Shown: in pieces, positions 53,909 to 63,410 of the stretch
Numbering within the stretch: position 1 is the stretch's first letter
How the letters are laid out: the number at the start of each line of letters is the position of its first letter
Assembly: GCF_000375485.1 (NCBI RefSeq)
Contig: NZ_AQXE01000010.1
Coordinates: 68,046 to 132,045, forward strand
Length of the DNA: 64,000 bases
Direction of reading: 5' to 3'
Source: Desulfovibrio oxyclinae DSM 11498
GTDB lineage: Bacteria; Desulfobacterota; Desulfovibrionia; Desulfovibrionales; Desulfovibrionaceae
Program-made: the position numbers and the translations under genes
The notes under the pieces: generated by a model
Databases searched by the model: none
Seen by the model: only the letters and a program-made list of their open reading frames with translations
Told to the model about the DNA's origin: nothing

Positions 53909-54676
53909 TTATTCGTAATAGGAAACAATCCTTTCCATCTCGCCGCTTTCACATAACCGCCGGATGCGTTCGTTGATCTGCGGCATACGCTCTTTCATGC
54001 CTGGAGAAGCGGTAAACACGAAGCGAAGGCCGACACTGTTCACCGGCGTTGATGAAATGAAATAATCCGCGACTCCGAATTCCGCTTCGGTACGCATTAT
54101 CCACTTGCCAAGCGCCTGATCCATCACGGCAACGTCGATTCGCCCGGCGTGAAGCATGCGGAACAGGAGCTGTTCACTGTTCACGTCATAGCGCTGGGAA
54201 AGGCCCGAATCAAAAAGGCTCTGCAGTTTCGGGTAAACATAATTCGTAATGCAGCCGACACGTTTTCCTGCAAGACTGGAGAGAGTATCGAACTCAACCG
54301 GATCCGATGCCCTTGAAAAAACAACATCGTTGACTTCCAGAATAGGAATCGACCAAAGCAGATTGTCATAATTCCCGCTCATCCACTCTTTTGCTTCGGC
54401 CCTCGCATAAGTAACTCCGCCAGTCTTTTTAAGAAAAACGCGAGGAGCGGGGGCAGTGCGAACCTCCAGATCAAGGTCGCGAGGAAGTACTCTGGCGAGC
54501 ACGTCCAGCACTATTCCCCCAGGCTCGCCATCCATGGTCATTTCAAATGGCGGCCACCCGCGGGAAAAAAGCGCATACACAACCCGCTCCGACGAAGCTG
54601 ATGCTGCCTGAGCTCCAAGAACGAGCAGGAAAAAAAAGGTTGTCACTATTTTGGAGAACACAGCAATCTTTACCAT
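53909..54676 (-). CDS. Orphan periplasmic solute-binding protein (SBP_bac_3 type)
   Basis: A 255-residue secreted protein. Signal peptide about 1-28 (ending ASAS). The mature part resembles family 3 amino-acid binding proteins: 'RGWPPFEMTMDGEPGGIVLDVL', 'LSSLAGKRVGCITNYVYPKL' and 'ERMPQINERIRRLCESGEMERI'. No permease or ATPase gene is adjacent, so it may serve a distant transporter or act as a sensor. Ligand unknown. Confidence 0.82.
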   Translation of the reverse strand: MVKIAVFSKIVTTFFFLLVLGAQAASASSERVVYALFSRGWPPFEMTMDGEPGGIVLDVLARVLPRDLDLEVRTAPAPRVFLKKTGGVTYARAEAKEWMSGNYDNLLWSIPILEVNDVVFSRASDPVEFDTLSSLAGKRVGCITNYVYPKLQSLFDSGLSQRYDVNSEQLLFRMLHAGRIDVAVMDQALGKWIMRTEAEFGVADYFISSTPVNSVGLRFVFTASPGMKERMPQINERIRRLCESGEMERIVSYYE

Positions 54677-54788
54677 GAGGTTTGGGCCGGAGCAATTGCG
54701 TTAAACACATCTGCTCCGGCAGGAATGGGACGCAGGGCCGACATACTCCTGTAACATGAGCACTTCATCATTTGTGACGGAGGGTTGC

Positions 54789-54959
54789 ATGTTCATGGGA
54801 TGCCTGTTTCAAGTAAGATACTGCAAGCGTTGCGACGCCAACACATATCATCGATACCTGAATCCTCTGCGAAATCCGCTGATCGTGAGGGAGGTATGGG
54901 AGTGCGTCTCCTGTGGAGAACGCCTGCGAGAAGCCATCAGGCGCAAACATGCCATTTGA
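54789..54959 (+). CDS. Small zinc-ribbon protein
   Basis: A 56-residue basic protein with two CXXC pairs, CKRC (about residue 12) and CVSC (about 40), spaced as in a zinc ribbon. GACGGAGGG lies six bases before the ATG. The track start at 54756 has no ribosome site. Function unknown; it converges with the AlaX-like gene. Confidence 0.68.
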   Translation: MFMGCLFQVRYCKRCDANTYHRYLNPLRNPLIVREVWECVSCGERLREAIRRKHAI

Positions 54960-54965
54960 AAACGG

Positions 54966-55397
54966 CTAGTCGAGCTTGAAACGGATACGCAGGACGCCTT
55001 CGGAATAATCATGCGTCGTCAACCTGAATACTCCCACATCTTCGGTCTTGCTTACGTGCTGACCTATGCACGGACAACTGTCGAAATCCCCCACGTGAAC
55101 CACCCGCACCTCGTTGACTCCTTCGGGCAGACGCCCAAGATCGTATCTCGACGCGGCATCCTGAACGGAAGTCATCTCATCGCTCACTGGCAGGTTTCGA
55201 GCAAGCTGTTCATTGACGCGCCGTTGCACCTCGGTCGCCTCATCTTCCGACAGCGCACGATCGAAATGGTAATCGCACTTGGATTTTCCAGGATTGATCC
55301 GGGCGCTGAAGCATCTCCCGCAGTCGAACATAGCAACCATGACACCATTCAGAACATGCTCCGCCGTATGCATGGCAGCTTCATATCGTTTTGACAT
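54966..55397 (-). CDS. AlaX-like aminoacyl-tRNA editing-domain protein
   Basis: A 143-residue stand-alone relative of the alanyl/threonyl-tRNA synthetase second additional domain. Zinc ligands are suggested by 'AAMHTAEHVLNGVM' (HxxxH) and 'FDSCPCIGQHVSKT' (CxxxH). Such proteins clear mischarged tRNA (for example Ser-tRNA-Ala). GGAGG precedes the ATG at 55397; the upstream extension to 55457 has no support. Substrate not determined. Confidence 0.85.
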   Translation of the reverse strand: MSKRYEAAMHTAEHVLNGVMVAMFDCGRCFSARINPGKSKCDYHFDRALSEDEATEVQRRVNEQLARNLPVSDEMTSVQDAASRYDLGRLPEGVNEVRVVHVGDFDSCPCIGQHVSKTEDVGVFRLTTHDYSEGVLRIRFKLD

Positions 55398-55547
55398 TTG
55401 ATTCCTCCGTGCAGTCCTACTACGCTGGGAAACCGTGAAGAACAAGTCTCGATCCATACGCGCTCGGTATGATTTCAGGCTGGCCTTCCATTTATTTTCG
55501 GCATGATGTATAGGGATTAATTCTCAACCAATCAAGCGAGGTGCTAG

Positions 55548-55898
55548 ATGAAAATAGCAATTCCCACCCGCGACAATCTCGTGGATGAACATTTCGGCCA
55601 TTGCCTGCATTTCACCATCATGACCGTACAGGAAGGCGGCATTGCCGATACGGAAACCCTCCCCGCTCCGGAAGGGTGTGGCTGCAAGTCCAATGTTGCC
55701 ACTGTGCTGGCAGACATGGGCGTGAAAGTCCTTCTGGCAGGCAACATGGGCATGGGAGCGGTTCAGGTGCTCGGTAAAAACGGCATAGAAGTGATTCGCG
55801 GTTGCTCCGGCAACGTGGATGAGGTCGCCCAAAAGTTCCTTGCCGGAGAAGTGAAGGACCAACTCATCGAATGCAATCATCACGACTGCCACCACTAA
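55548..55898 (+). CDS. NifX/NifB-like dinitrogenase iron-molybdenum cofactor family protein
   Basis: A 116-residue protein of the NifX/MTH1175 family: 'MKIAIPTRDNLVDEHFGHC', 'CGCKSNVATVLADMGVKVLLAG' and 'GMGAVQVLGKNGIEVI'. The C-terminus is His/Cys-rich (ECNHHDCHH), suggesting metal binding. Such proteins bind iron-sulfur or FeMo cofactor precursors, and many occur outside nitrogen fixation. No nif gene is nearby. Confidence 0.87.
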   Translation: MKIAIPTRDNLVDEHFGHCLHFTIMTVQEGGIADTETLPAPEGCGCKSNVATVLADMGVKVLLAGNMGMGAVQVLGKNGIEVIRGCSGNVDEVAQKFLAGEVKDQLIECNHHDCHH

Positions 55899-55921
55899 AA
55901 ATCCGCTGAAATATCGCGCAT

Positions 55922-55957
55922 AAAAAAACCGGCTTTCTCAAGCCGGTTTTTTTATGC
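55922..55957. terminator. Terminator after the NifX-like gene
   Basis: AAAAAAACCGGCTT and its complement around a TCTC loop. The T run appears on both strands, so it can also serve the convergent DUF2179 gene. Confidence 0.9.
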
Positions 55958-56008
55958 TTTGAAGCGGAAAAAATGGAATAAATCTCTCAAAGACACCTCC
56001 CAGCGAAG

Positions 56009-56569
56009 CTAGTTCGCCTCGGCAACCGTTCTGGATTCAGACGGACACTGCCCCTGAGCCGGGGAATGGCACCATGCCACTCCGGCGCTTTCGTAAGTGT
56101 AGAACACGTTCGGATCAATGCTTCTGGCAATGCCGATTACCTGCTTGAAGTCGCGACGGCGACAGACGACGAACTGTACGGTCACCGGTCCTTCAGACCC
56201 TTCGCCTGCGACAACCGTGGTTCCAAAGCCTTCCGAACGCATGGCCTGCGCCAACTCAGCGCCCGAAGCCGGACTGATGAAACGCACCACCACATGTCCA
56301 AGTGCCATTTTCCGCTCGGCCCAGATGCCTGTCACGTTTCCACATGCAAAGCCAAGCGCATAGCAGATGCCAAGCGCCGGTTCCTGCCCGACCTTGGATA
56401 TCACCGCTGACGTTCCGAGCACCCAGATGGTCATTTCAAGCGCACCAAGCAGAAAAGCCATCTTGGTCTCGCCCTGCACGGTCATCATGGTTCTGACAGT
56501 CCCGAGCGTCAGCGCCACGACCTCCGAGAGAAATATTAAAACACCTAAAATAATTGTATTTTCCATCAT
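56009..56569 (-). CDS. DUF2179/UPF0316 membrane protein
   Basis: A 186-residue protein with three predicted N-terminal membrane helices (about 5-95, 'ILGVLIFLSEVVALTLGTVR', 'MTIWVLGTSAVISKVG', 'LGICYALGFACGNVTGIW') and a cytosolic alpha-beta domain typical of UPF0316 ('VVVRFISPASGAELAQAM', 'VQFVVCRRRDFKQVIGIAR', 'NVFYTYE'). AAGGAGGG stands seven bases before ATG 56569. Function unknown. Confidence 0.85.
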   Translation of the reverse strand: MMENTIILGVLIFLSEVVALTLGTVRTMMTVQGETKMAFLLGALEMTIWVLGTSAVISKVGQEPALGICYALGFACGNVTGIWAERKMALGHVVVRFISPASGAELAQAMRSEGFGTTVVAGEGSEGPVTVQFVVCRRRDFKQVIGIARSIDPNVFYTYESAGVAWCHSPAQGQCPSESRTVAEAN

Positions 56570-57203
56570 GCTATCGCCCTCCTTCATTCGCGAGGGAGAC
56601 TGAATAGTTATAACGCCCTGTTGGGTCAAGCGGAAAAAGCAGGGTTAGGAGATTTTTCTTGTGACAACTCGGTGAAGACTCAAGCTCTCAGGCAGACGCC
56701 CCAGAACCAGTCTTTCTTCTGCGGGGGATCATGTGAGCTGTTTGTACCGTCAACATTTCGATTTGGTGAGCAAGCTGTTTCCATTGGGCAAAAAAATTAT
56801 CAAATCTTTTCCGATCCTTTCGAGTCAGCACGCAACGGAATGTCAATGTTCAATATTTATAAGCAGTAAGAGGGGTTTCTCGACAAATGCAGGACCATTG
56901 CAAAACCGACCTATCCGATTTGACAAGCTCTGGTAATCCGTCTAACAGACGATGCAACGGAGTATTTCTTCCGCACTAATCGAAACAGAATTGGCTTGTC
57001 CGCCAGAAACGCAGGACGAAAACGAGATGCATTTCTCATTTTCAAGCTTCTTCATAACCTGCGTTTTGCAACGGATAGCAACATATAAAAACAATGCTAG
57101 TTTTCAATGATGCATTGAGGAGGAACTGCATAGAGTAAAAATGCATTAGAAAAATTTCTGATAATCGCGAAGCTTCTTGCGCTTCAAAAACCTTACGGGG
57201 GTT
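56570..57203. other. Long intergenic region, no convincing gene
   Basis: 634 bases, clearly more AT-rich than surrounding genes. Short frames (for example 56733-56936) have no recognisable protein. A strong GAGGAGGA ribosome-like site at about 57117 is not followed by a proper start codon; only tiny frames such as ATG-CAT-TAG follow. This may be a decayed gene or a long leader of the methyltransferase pair. Confidence 0.5.
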
Positions 57204-57836
57204 ATGATGCAAGAGACACCGGAGAAATGGGTCGCGACCTATGAGGCACAGACGGCCGAAGAACTTGTGGAAGCCTACCGATGCTGGGCATCCGAGTACG
57301 ACACTGACTGCTGCGACGGCATGGGATATGTCGGTCCAAAGGTAGCTGCAGGGCTATTGGATCACTATCTCAACAAACCCACAGCGCGGATTCTTGACGC
57401 CGGATGCGGCACGGGACTTGTCGGCGAAGTGATGAATAAAATGGGCTACCAGAGACTGGAAGCCATGGACTTTTCCCGGGACATGCTCCGCGAGGCCGAA
57501 CAGAAGGACGTCTACGACAACGTCTTTCACGCCGACATGAACAGGCGCCTGCGGCTCGCGGACAACTCCTACGACGCCATCATCTGCGTCGGCACCTTCA
57601 CTTACGCACATGTCGGTCCCGAAGCCTTCGACGAACTGGTCCGCATCACGCGGCCCGGCGGCTACATATGCTTCACCATCCGCGACGGCGCTTATCAGGA
57701 ATACGGCTACAGGCGTCGCATGCTCGACCTCGAAGCCAACAAGGCCTTCGAGCTCAAGCAAATGGTCGATACCGACTACCTGAGAAAGGAAGACGTCTCC
57801 GCCAAGTACTGCATCTACGAAGTTCAAAACGCCTAG
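57204..57836 (+). CDS. SAM-dependent methyltransferase, first of a tandem pair
   Basis: A 210-residue class I methyltransferase. The SAM-binding motif I is 'ARILDAGCGTGLVGEVM'; 'LEAMDFSRDMLREAE' (motif II acidic residue) and 'YDAIICVGTFTYAHV' follow; the C-terminus has 'RPGGYICFTIRDGAY'. It begins with an unusual N-terminal segment 'TAEELVEAYRCWASEYDTD'. I use ATG 57204 with GGGGG upstream. The next gene is a paralogue of the same architecture. Substrate unknown. Confidence 0.87.
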   Translation: MMQETPEKWVATYEAQTAEELVEAYRCWASEYDTDCCDGMGYVGPKVAAGLLDHYLNKPTARILDAGCGTGLVGEVMNKMGYQRLEAMDFSRDMLREAEQKDVYDNVFHADMNRRLRLADNSYDAIICVGTFTYAHVGPEAFDELVRITRPGGYICFTIRDGAYQEYGYRRRMLDLEANKAFELKQMVDTDYLRKEDVSAKYCIYEVQNA

Positions 57837-57844
57837 GAGGAATC

Positions 57845-58486
57845 ATGGTTACCGACAACAAGACGCTCGACAAGGTCTATACCGCCACCAACCACGAAGA
57901 ACTCATGGACGCTTATAAGGACTGGGCTGGCAACTACGATGCCGACACCGTTGACGCATTCGGGTACGTGGCACATGAGGTTACAGCACGCGCTCTGGAC
58001 AAGGTCTGCGAAGACCCCAAGGGCCGCATTCTCGACGCAGGCTGCGGCACCGGCCTTGTGGCTGAATCACTCAAGCGCATGAAGTATGACAACATCGACG
58101 CACTCGACTACTCTCAGGAAATGCTCGACGAAGCTGAAGGGAAAGGCGTCTACAAAAAACTCATGCAGGCCGACCTGAGCAAGCCGCTGGACATAAAGGA
58201 TGACGCCTACGACGGCATCGTCTGCGCCGGAACCTTCACATACGGACACGTCGACGCCAAAGGCTTCGACGAGCTGATCCGCATCACTAAGCCCGGCGGA
58301 CACATCTGCTTCACCATCCGCGACGGCGCGTACGAAGACTATGGCTACCGTGACCGCATGATCGATCTGGAGCGTTCCAATGCATGGGAACTGCTCAGCA
58401 TGGAAGAAGCCGACTATCTGCGCAACGAGAACGTCAAATGCAAGCTGTGCACCTACAAGGTCATGCAAAAAGGCAGCCCGTCCTAG
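57845..58486 (+). CDS. SAM-dependent methyltransferase, second of a tandem pair
   Basis: A 213-residue paralogue of the preceding gene, alike over its full length: 'HEELMDAYKDWAGNYDAD', 'RILDAGCGTGLVAESL', 'IDALDYSQEMLDEAE', 'CAGTFTYGHV' and 'KPGGHICFTIRDGAY' match block by block. The start at 57845 has GGAGGA upstream and lies eight bases after the first gene's stop. By eye about half the residues are identical. A local duplication is the simplest origin; the two may have different targets or form a heterodimer. Confidence 0.87.
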   Translation: MVTDNKTLDKVYTATNHEELMDAYKDWAGNYDADTVDAFGYVAHEVTARALDKVCEDPKGRILDAGCGTGLVAESLKRMKYDNIDALDYSQEMLDEAEGKGVYKKLMQADLSKPLDIKDDAYDGIVCAGTFTYGHVDAKGFDELIRITKPGGHICFTIRDGAYEDYGYRDRMIDLERSNAWELLSMEEADYLRNENVKCKLCTYKVMQKGSPS

Positions 58487-58510
58487 TTCGCCGGAGGCAT
58501 ATCGCACTTC

Positions 58511-58542
58511 AAGGCGAAGGCTTCGGCCTTCGCCTTTTCTCT
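58511..58542 (+). terminator. Terminator after the methyltransferase pair
   Basis: GGCGAAGG and CCTTCGCC arms with a CTTCGG loop, followed by TTTTCTCTT. Confidence 0.85.
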
Positions 58543-58557
58543 TGATCCTCACATCAC

Positions 58558-58590
58558 AAAAAAGGGCGGCTCCCTCTCGGGAACCGCCCT
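58558..58590 (-). terminator. Terminator after ilvC
   Basis: GGGCGG-TCCC and GGGA-CCGCCC arms with a short loop; on the minus strand the stem is followed by TTTTTT. Confidence 0.87.
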
Positions 58591-58611
58591 TCGTGTGTTC
58601 TTGAACCGAGA

Positions 58612-59711
<1,100 letters not shown>

Positions 59712-59741
59712 CAATGTCCAGCGGGAAATCGGGGGGTGTCG

Positions 59742-60230
59742 CTACTCGGCGGCCTGCATGGCGCGGCGCATGGCCACGTTGCCGGTGCGGGCGATTTCCT
59801 TGATGCCGAATCTGGATAGCAGGTTCAGAATCGCGGAGATCTTGCCGCGGTCGCCGGTGCATTCAATGGAAAGCTCATCCATGCTCACGTCCACGACCTT
59901 GCAGCGGAAAATATCCGTAATGCGCAGAATCTCCGCGCGCTTGGAATCTTCGGCGTTGACCTTGATGATAATCATCTCGCGGTCCACCGACTGCAGTTCG
60001 GTCATGTCCACCACCTTGATGATGGGCACGAGTTTTCTGAGCTGTTTGACGATCTGCTCGATGATGGCGTCATCTCCCTCGGCAACGATGGTCATGAGGG
60101 AAACGCCCTTTTCGAGCGTGGGGGCAACGTTCAGGGATTCGATGTTGAATCCGCGCCCGCTGAAGAGACCGGCGACCCTGGAAAGGACTCCGGGCTCGTT
60201 TTCGACCATGATGGAAAGTGTGTGTCGCAT
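59742..60230 (-). CDS. ilvN: Acetolactate synthase regulatory subunit
   Basis: Small subunit of acetohydroxyacid synthase, 162 residues. The ACT domain is N-terminal: 'HTLSIMVENEPGVLSRVAGL' and 'GFNIESLNVAPT'; the C-terminal half resembles IlvH. It confers valine feedback inhibition and boosts activity of IlvB. 14 bases after the ilvB stop. Confidence 0.95.
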   Translation of the reverse strand: MRHTLSIMVENEPGVLSRVAGLFSGRGFNIESLNVAPTLEKGVSLMTIVAEGDDAIIEQIVKQLRKLVPIIKVVDMTELQSVDREMIIIKVNAEDSKRAEILRITDIFRCKVVDVSMDELSIECTGDRGKISAILNLLSRFGIKEIARTGNVAMRRAMQAAE

Positions 60231-60244
60231 ACCGCTTAACCTCC

Positions 60245-61936
60245 CTACACCAGAAGCATCTCGGTCAACGACGCTCCCGCCGGGACCATGGGATAGACGT
60301 TTTCCTCGTTCGTCACGCGTACATCAATGATGGCCGGCTTGTCTGTGCTGAAAGCCTTCTTCAGCACGGGGCCGACATCCTTCTTCTGCGTGATGCGATA
60401 CCCTTCCGCGCCGTAGGCTTCGGCCAGCTTGACGAAGTCAGGCTGCGCGTCCATGCAGGTTTCACAGTAGTTGCGATCATAGAAGAGCTCCTGCCACTGC
60501 CTCACCATGCCAAGGAATCCGTTGTTGAGGATGACGATCTTGACTGGCAGCTTGTTGCAGACCACGGTCATCATCTCCTGAATATTCATCTGGATGGAGC
60601 CGTCGCCTGCGATATCGACCACCAGCTTGTCCGGGAAGGCCTTCTGCGCGCCCATGGCTGCCGGAAAACCGTAGCCCATGGTACCGAGCCCACCGGATGT
60701 CAGGAAACGATTCGGCTCCTTGACCTTCAGGAACTGCGCCGCCCACATCTGGTTCTGTCCCACCTCGGTGGCGATTATGGCCTCGCCTTCCGTGATATCC
60801 TGAATCATCTCCACAACGTACTGCGGTTTGATGCCGTCTTCCACGTCGTTGTAGGTCAGCGGGTGCATCCGGTCCCATTCCTTGAGCTGGCACCACCACT
60901 CGTCATGCTTGAGGCTCCAGTCTTCCTGATCGTGGAGCGCCTGCATCTCCTTCTTAAGGGAGGCGAGCGCGCTCTTGCAATCCGCCACGAGCGGCACGTG
61001 AACGGACACGTTCTTCTGGATGCTGGTGGGATCCACGTCTATATGCACGATGGTCGCGTGCGGCGCGAACGTGCTGACCTTGCCGGTGACCCGGTCATCG
61101 AAGCGGGCTCCGACGGCGAGCAGCAGGTCACAGTGATTCACCGCCATGTTCGCCGCGTATGTGCCGTGCATCCCGAGCATTCCCAGCCAATTGTCCCCGT
61201 CGCCGGGATAGGCTCCAAGGCCCATGAGGGTCGAGGTAACCGGAATACCCAACTTGTCGGAAAGCCAGCGCAACTCCTCGTGGCTCTTGGAAAGTACCAC
61301 GCCGCCGCCTGAGTAAATCAGCGGCCGCTCGGCGTTACGAATGAGCTTGGCAACCTTGCGCACCTGCCCCACATGAGGCTTCACGTTGGGGTTGTAGCTG
61401 CGCATGCTCACGTCTTCCGGCCACTCGAACTTGCACTTGCGGTTCATGACGTCCTTGGGAAGGTCCACAAGGACCGGACCGGGCCGTCCGGAGCGCGCGA
61501 GAAAGAACGCCTGCCGGACGGTCCGGGCCAGATCATTTACATCAGTGACCAGATAGCTGTGCTTGGTGCACGGCCGCGTGATACCGACGATGTCCACCTC
61601 CTGAAAGGCGTCGTTGCCGATGAGCGGCGTGGGCACCTGGCCGGTGAAGACAACCACCGGAATGGAGTCCATATAGGCCGTGGCGATTCCGGTAACCGTA
61701 TTGGTGGCGCCGGGACCCGAAGTGACTAGGCATACCCCTGCCTTGCCGGTGGCGCGGGCATAGCCGTCCGCGGCATGGATGGCGCCCTGTTCGTGACGCA
61801 CTAGGACATGCTCTACGGAAAAATTGGGGATTTCGTCGTAGATGTCGATTACGGCTCCGCCCGGGAAGCCGAACATTACGTCTACGCCCTCTTTTTCCAA
61901 ACACTTCAATAAAATCTGGGCCCCGGTCATCTCCAT
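60245..61936 (-). CDS. ilvB: Acetolactate synthase catalytic subunit
   Basis: Thiamine-diphosphate enzyme of 563 residues, converting two pyruvates (or pyruvate plus 2-ketobutyrate) to acetohydroxy acids. Visible: the catalytic glutamate in '[17 protein letters not shown]', '[19 protein letters not shown]', and the TPP-binding '[16 protein letters not shown]' to '[16 protein letters not shown]'. GGAG stands six bases before the ATG. It is preceded by ydcH one base upstream, an unusual operon partner. Confidence 0.96.
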   Translation of the reverse strand: MEMTGAQILLKCLEKEGVDVMFGFPGGAVIDIYDEIPNFSVEHVLVRHEQGAIHAADGYARATGKAGVCLVTSGPGATNTVTGIATAYMDSIPVVVFTGQVPTPLIGNDAFQEVDIVGITRPCTKHSYLVTDVNDLARTVRQAFFLARSGRPGPVLVDLPKDVMNRKCKFEWPEDVSMRSYNPNVKPHVGQVRKVAKLIRNAERPLIYSGGGVVLSKSHEELRWLSDKLGIPVTSTLMGLGAYPGDGDNWLGMLGMHGTYAANMAVNHCDLLLAVGARFDDRVTGKVSTFAPHATIVHIDVDPTSIQKNVSVHVPLVADCKSALASLKKEMQALHDQEDWSLKHDEWWCQLKEWDRMHPLTYNDVEDGIKPQYVVEMIQDITEGEAIIATEVGQNQMWAAQFLKVKEPNRFLTSGGLGTMGYGFPAAMGAQKAFPDKLVVDIAGDGSIQMNIQEMMTVVCNKLPVKIVILNNGFLGMVRQWQELFYDRNYCETCMDAQPDFVKLAEAYGAEGYRITQKKDVGPVLKKAFSTDKPAIIDVRVTNEENVYPMVPAGASLTEMLLV

Positions 61937-61937
61937 T

Positions 61938-62165
61938 CTAATCTCCCGTAACGTAGTGCTCCAACATGGACTGGAGCTTGGTCTTGCCAGCGAGCTTTTT
62001 CTTTTTAAGCTCCTTGACCTCCTGCTGTTCAGCAGAGCTGAGGTAGCTCTTTGCTTCCAGCTTATTCAACAATTTTTCGTACTGTACGTGCTGTTCATAT
62101 AGGGCCTTGAGCTCTGCATCTTCGACCTGGAACTTCTCGATGAGTTCAATTTCTCTGGCTTCCAT
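61938..62165 (-). CDS. YdcH-like DUF465 small coiled-coil protein
   Basis: A 75-residue, charged helical protein: '[23 protein letters not shown]' and '[17 protein letters not shown]' match the DUF465/YdcH pattern. The start is ATG 62165 with GGAG upstream (the frame to 62273 has no ribosome site). It sits between yggU and ilvB. Function unknown. Confidence 0.85.
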   Translation of the reverse strand: MEAREIELIEKFQVEDAELKALYEQHVQYEKLLNKLEAKSYLSSAEQQEVKELKKKKLAGKTKLQSMLEHYVTGD

Positions 62166-62196
62166 GAGCACTCCTTTGGTAATGATTGACCTTTCC

Positions 62197-62517
62197 TCAG
62201 CCTGCTTTTTCCAGGCGGCTGAAGTCCGGTTTGCAGCCGGCCTCGACAGCCAGCACCTTGTTCCTGTTTGCATGCCCCGACTCCAGAGTCAGGTGACGGG
62301 GCTTGATCTCCAGCAGTTTGGCGAGAAATGCCACAAGCGCCCTGTTCGCCTTGTTGTCCACTGCGGGAGCGGCAAGGCGAACCTTGAGACTCTGCCGGTA
62401 CGGCCCGACAACCTCGCTTCGCTTGGCGCCGGGCTGTGCCCAGATGGAAAGACGCCACCCGCCGCGTCGCGACTGGCGTATGTATTCGTGGGGTTCTGTG
62501 GTGAGTTGCTCGCTCAT
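62197..62517 (-). CDS. YggU-family (DUF167) protein
   Basis: A 106-residue protein with 'LSIWAQPGAKRSEVVGPYRQ' and 'VRLAAPAVDNKANRALVAFL', the DUF167 signature. It overlaps the divIVA stop codon by four bases (ATGA), so it is translationally coupled. Function unknown; the yggT-divIVA-yggU order is common. Confidence 0.9.
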   Translation of the reverse strand: MSEQLTTEPHEYIRQSRRGGWRLSIWAQPGAKRSEVVGPYRQSLKVRLAAPAVDNKANRALVAFLAKLLEIKPRHLTLESGHANRNKVLAVEAGCKPDFSRLEKAG

Positions 62518-63017
62518 TCGGCCTTTTTCAAAAACGTCAGTTTGGATTCCAATTCTTCGATGCGGTCCACTTCCGGGTCGGAATGCTCCAACATTCGTAG
62601 GTGTGCATCCAGCAGACTTTTCAGCTGGGCTTCAAATTGGGTCCTTTGACGTTTGAGGCTCTCAATGTCCTCATAGACGCTGGCAAGGCGTTCGTGACCT
62701 TTCCTGATGGTCTCTTCCGCCTTGCTTTCCGCCTCATCCCGAATGAGTTTGGCCTCGCGATGGGCCGAGGTCTTTATATCGTCCACGACTTTCTGCGTAT
62801 TCATGAGCGTGTCACGAAGCGCCTCGTCGCGCTGACGGTATTCCTGAAGCATCGCATCCATGCGTTTGATCTTCTTGCGCATGTCCTTTCCGGCATCCAC
62901 GAGTTCACCGACAGTCTCGGCGACCTCAAGCATGAACTGATCCACCTCGGCCCTGGAATAGCCGATCATGGATTTGGAAAAACGTTTGTTGAGAAGATCT
63001 ATCTTGGTAACGGACAC
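62514..63017 (-). CDS. DivIVA-domain cell division/polarity protein
   Basis: A 167-residue coiled-coil protein. The N-terminal membrane-curvature binding motif is 'KIDLLNKRFSKSMIGYSRAEVDQFM', then a long charged coiled coil. DivIVA-type proteins sense curved membrane at poles and septa. A neighbour of yggT and yggU as in many genomes. Role in this Gram-negative lineage not known. Confidence 0.9.
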   Translation of the reverse strand: MSVTKIDLLNKRFSKSMIGYSRAEVDQFMLEVAETVGELVDAGKDMRKKIKRMDAMLQEYRQRDEALRDTLMNTQKVVDDIKTSAHREAKLIRDEAESKAEETIRKGHERLASVYEDIESLKRQRTQFEAQLKSLLDAHLRMLEHSDPEVDRIEELESKLTFLKKAE

Positions 63018-63030
63018 GGCGACACCTCCC

Positions 63031-63339
63031 TTACATCACTGCGCCTCCGCGCATGGAGAAGGCCAGATCCATGAGGTTGGCGACAAGCACCATATCAAGA
63101 ACCTGGAGGGCCAGAATGACAACAATGGGCGACAGGTCGATGCCGCTCACGACGGCAAATGGAATCCACTGCCGGACTTTATGGAATACGGGCTCGGTAA
63201 GGCCGCGAAGAAAACGAACGATGGGGTTGTAGGGATCGGGGTTGACCCAGGAAAGCAGGGCCGAAATGATCACGATCCACATATATCCGTTGAGGACGAT
63301 GCTGAGAATTTTTGCAATGGCGAAAACCAGATGGGACAT
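63031..63339 (-). CDS. YggT-family integral membrane protein
   Basis: A 102-residue protein with hydrophobic helices at about 5-28 and 68-90, and the loop 'LLSWVNPDPYNPIVRFLRGLTEP' typical of YggT. GGAGGA precedes the ATG at 63339 (the longer frame to 63369 lacks support). It lies directly upstream of divIVA. Confidence 0.9.
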   Translation of the reverse strand: MSHLVFAIAKILSIVLNGYMWIVIISALLSWVNPDPYNPIVRFLRGLTEPVFHKVRQWIPFAVVSGIDLSPIVVILALQVLDMVLVANLMDLAFSMRGGAVM

Positions 63340-63410
63340 ATATCCTCCACATTTGCGGGCAAAACCCACTATGACTTCACCCTGTCACAGGGCAGATGAT
63401 TTATCAAGAG

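Noticed and set aside
54966..55397. Full alanyl-tRNA synthetase
   Set aside because: Only the editing-type domain is present; there is no catalytic or anticodon-like part, so it is called a stand-alone AlaX-like protein.
56733..56936. A 67-codon open frame in the long intergenic region
   Set aside because: No ribosome site, no recognisable protein and AT-rich composition. Treated as chance.
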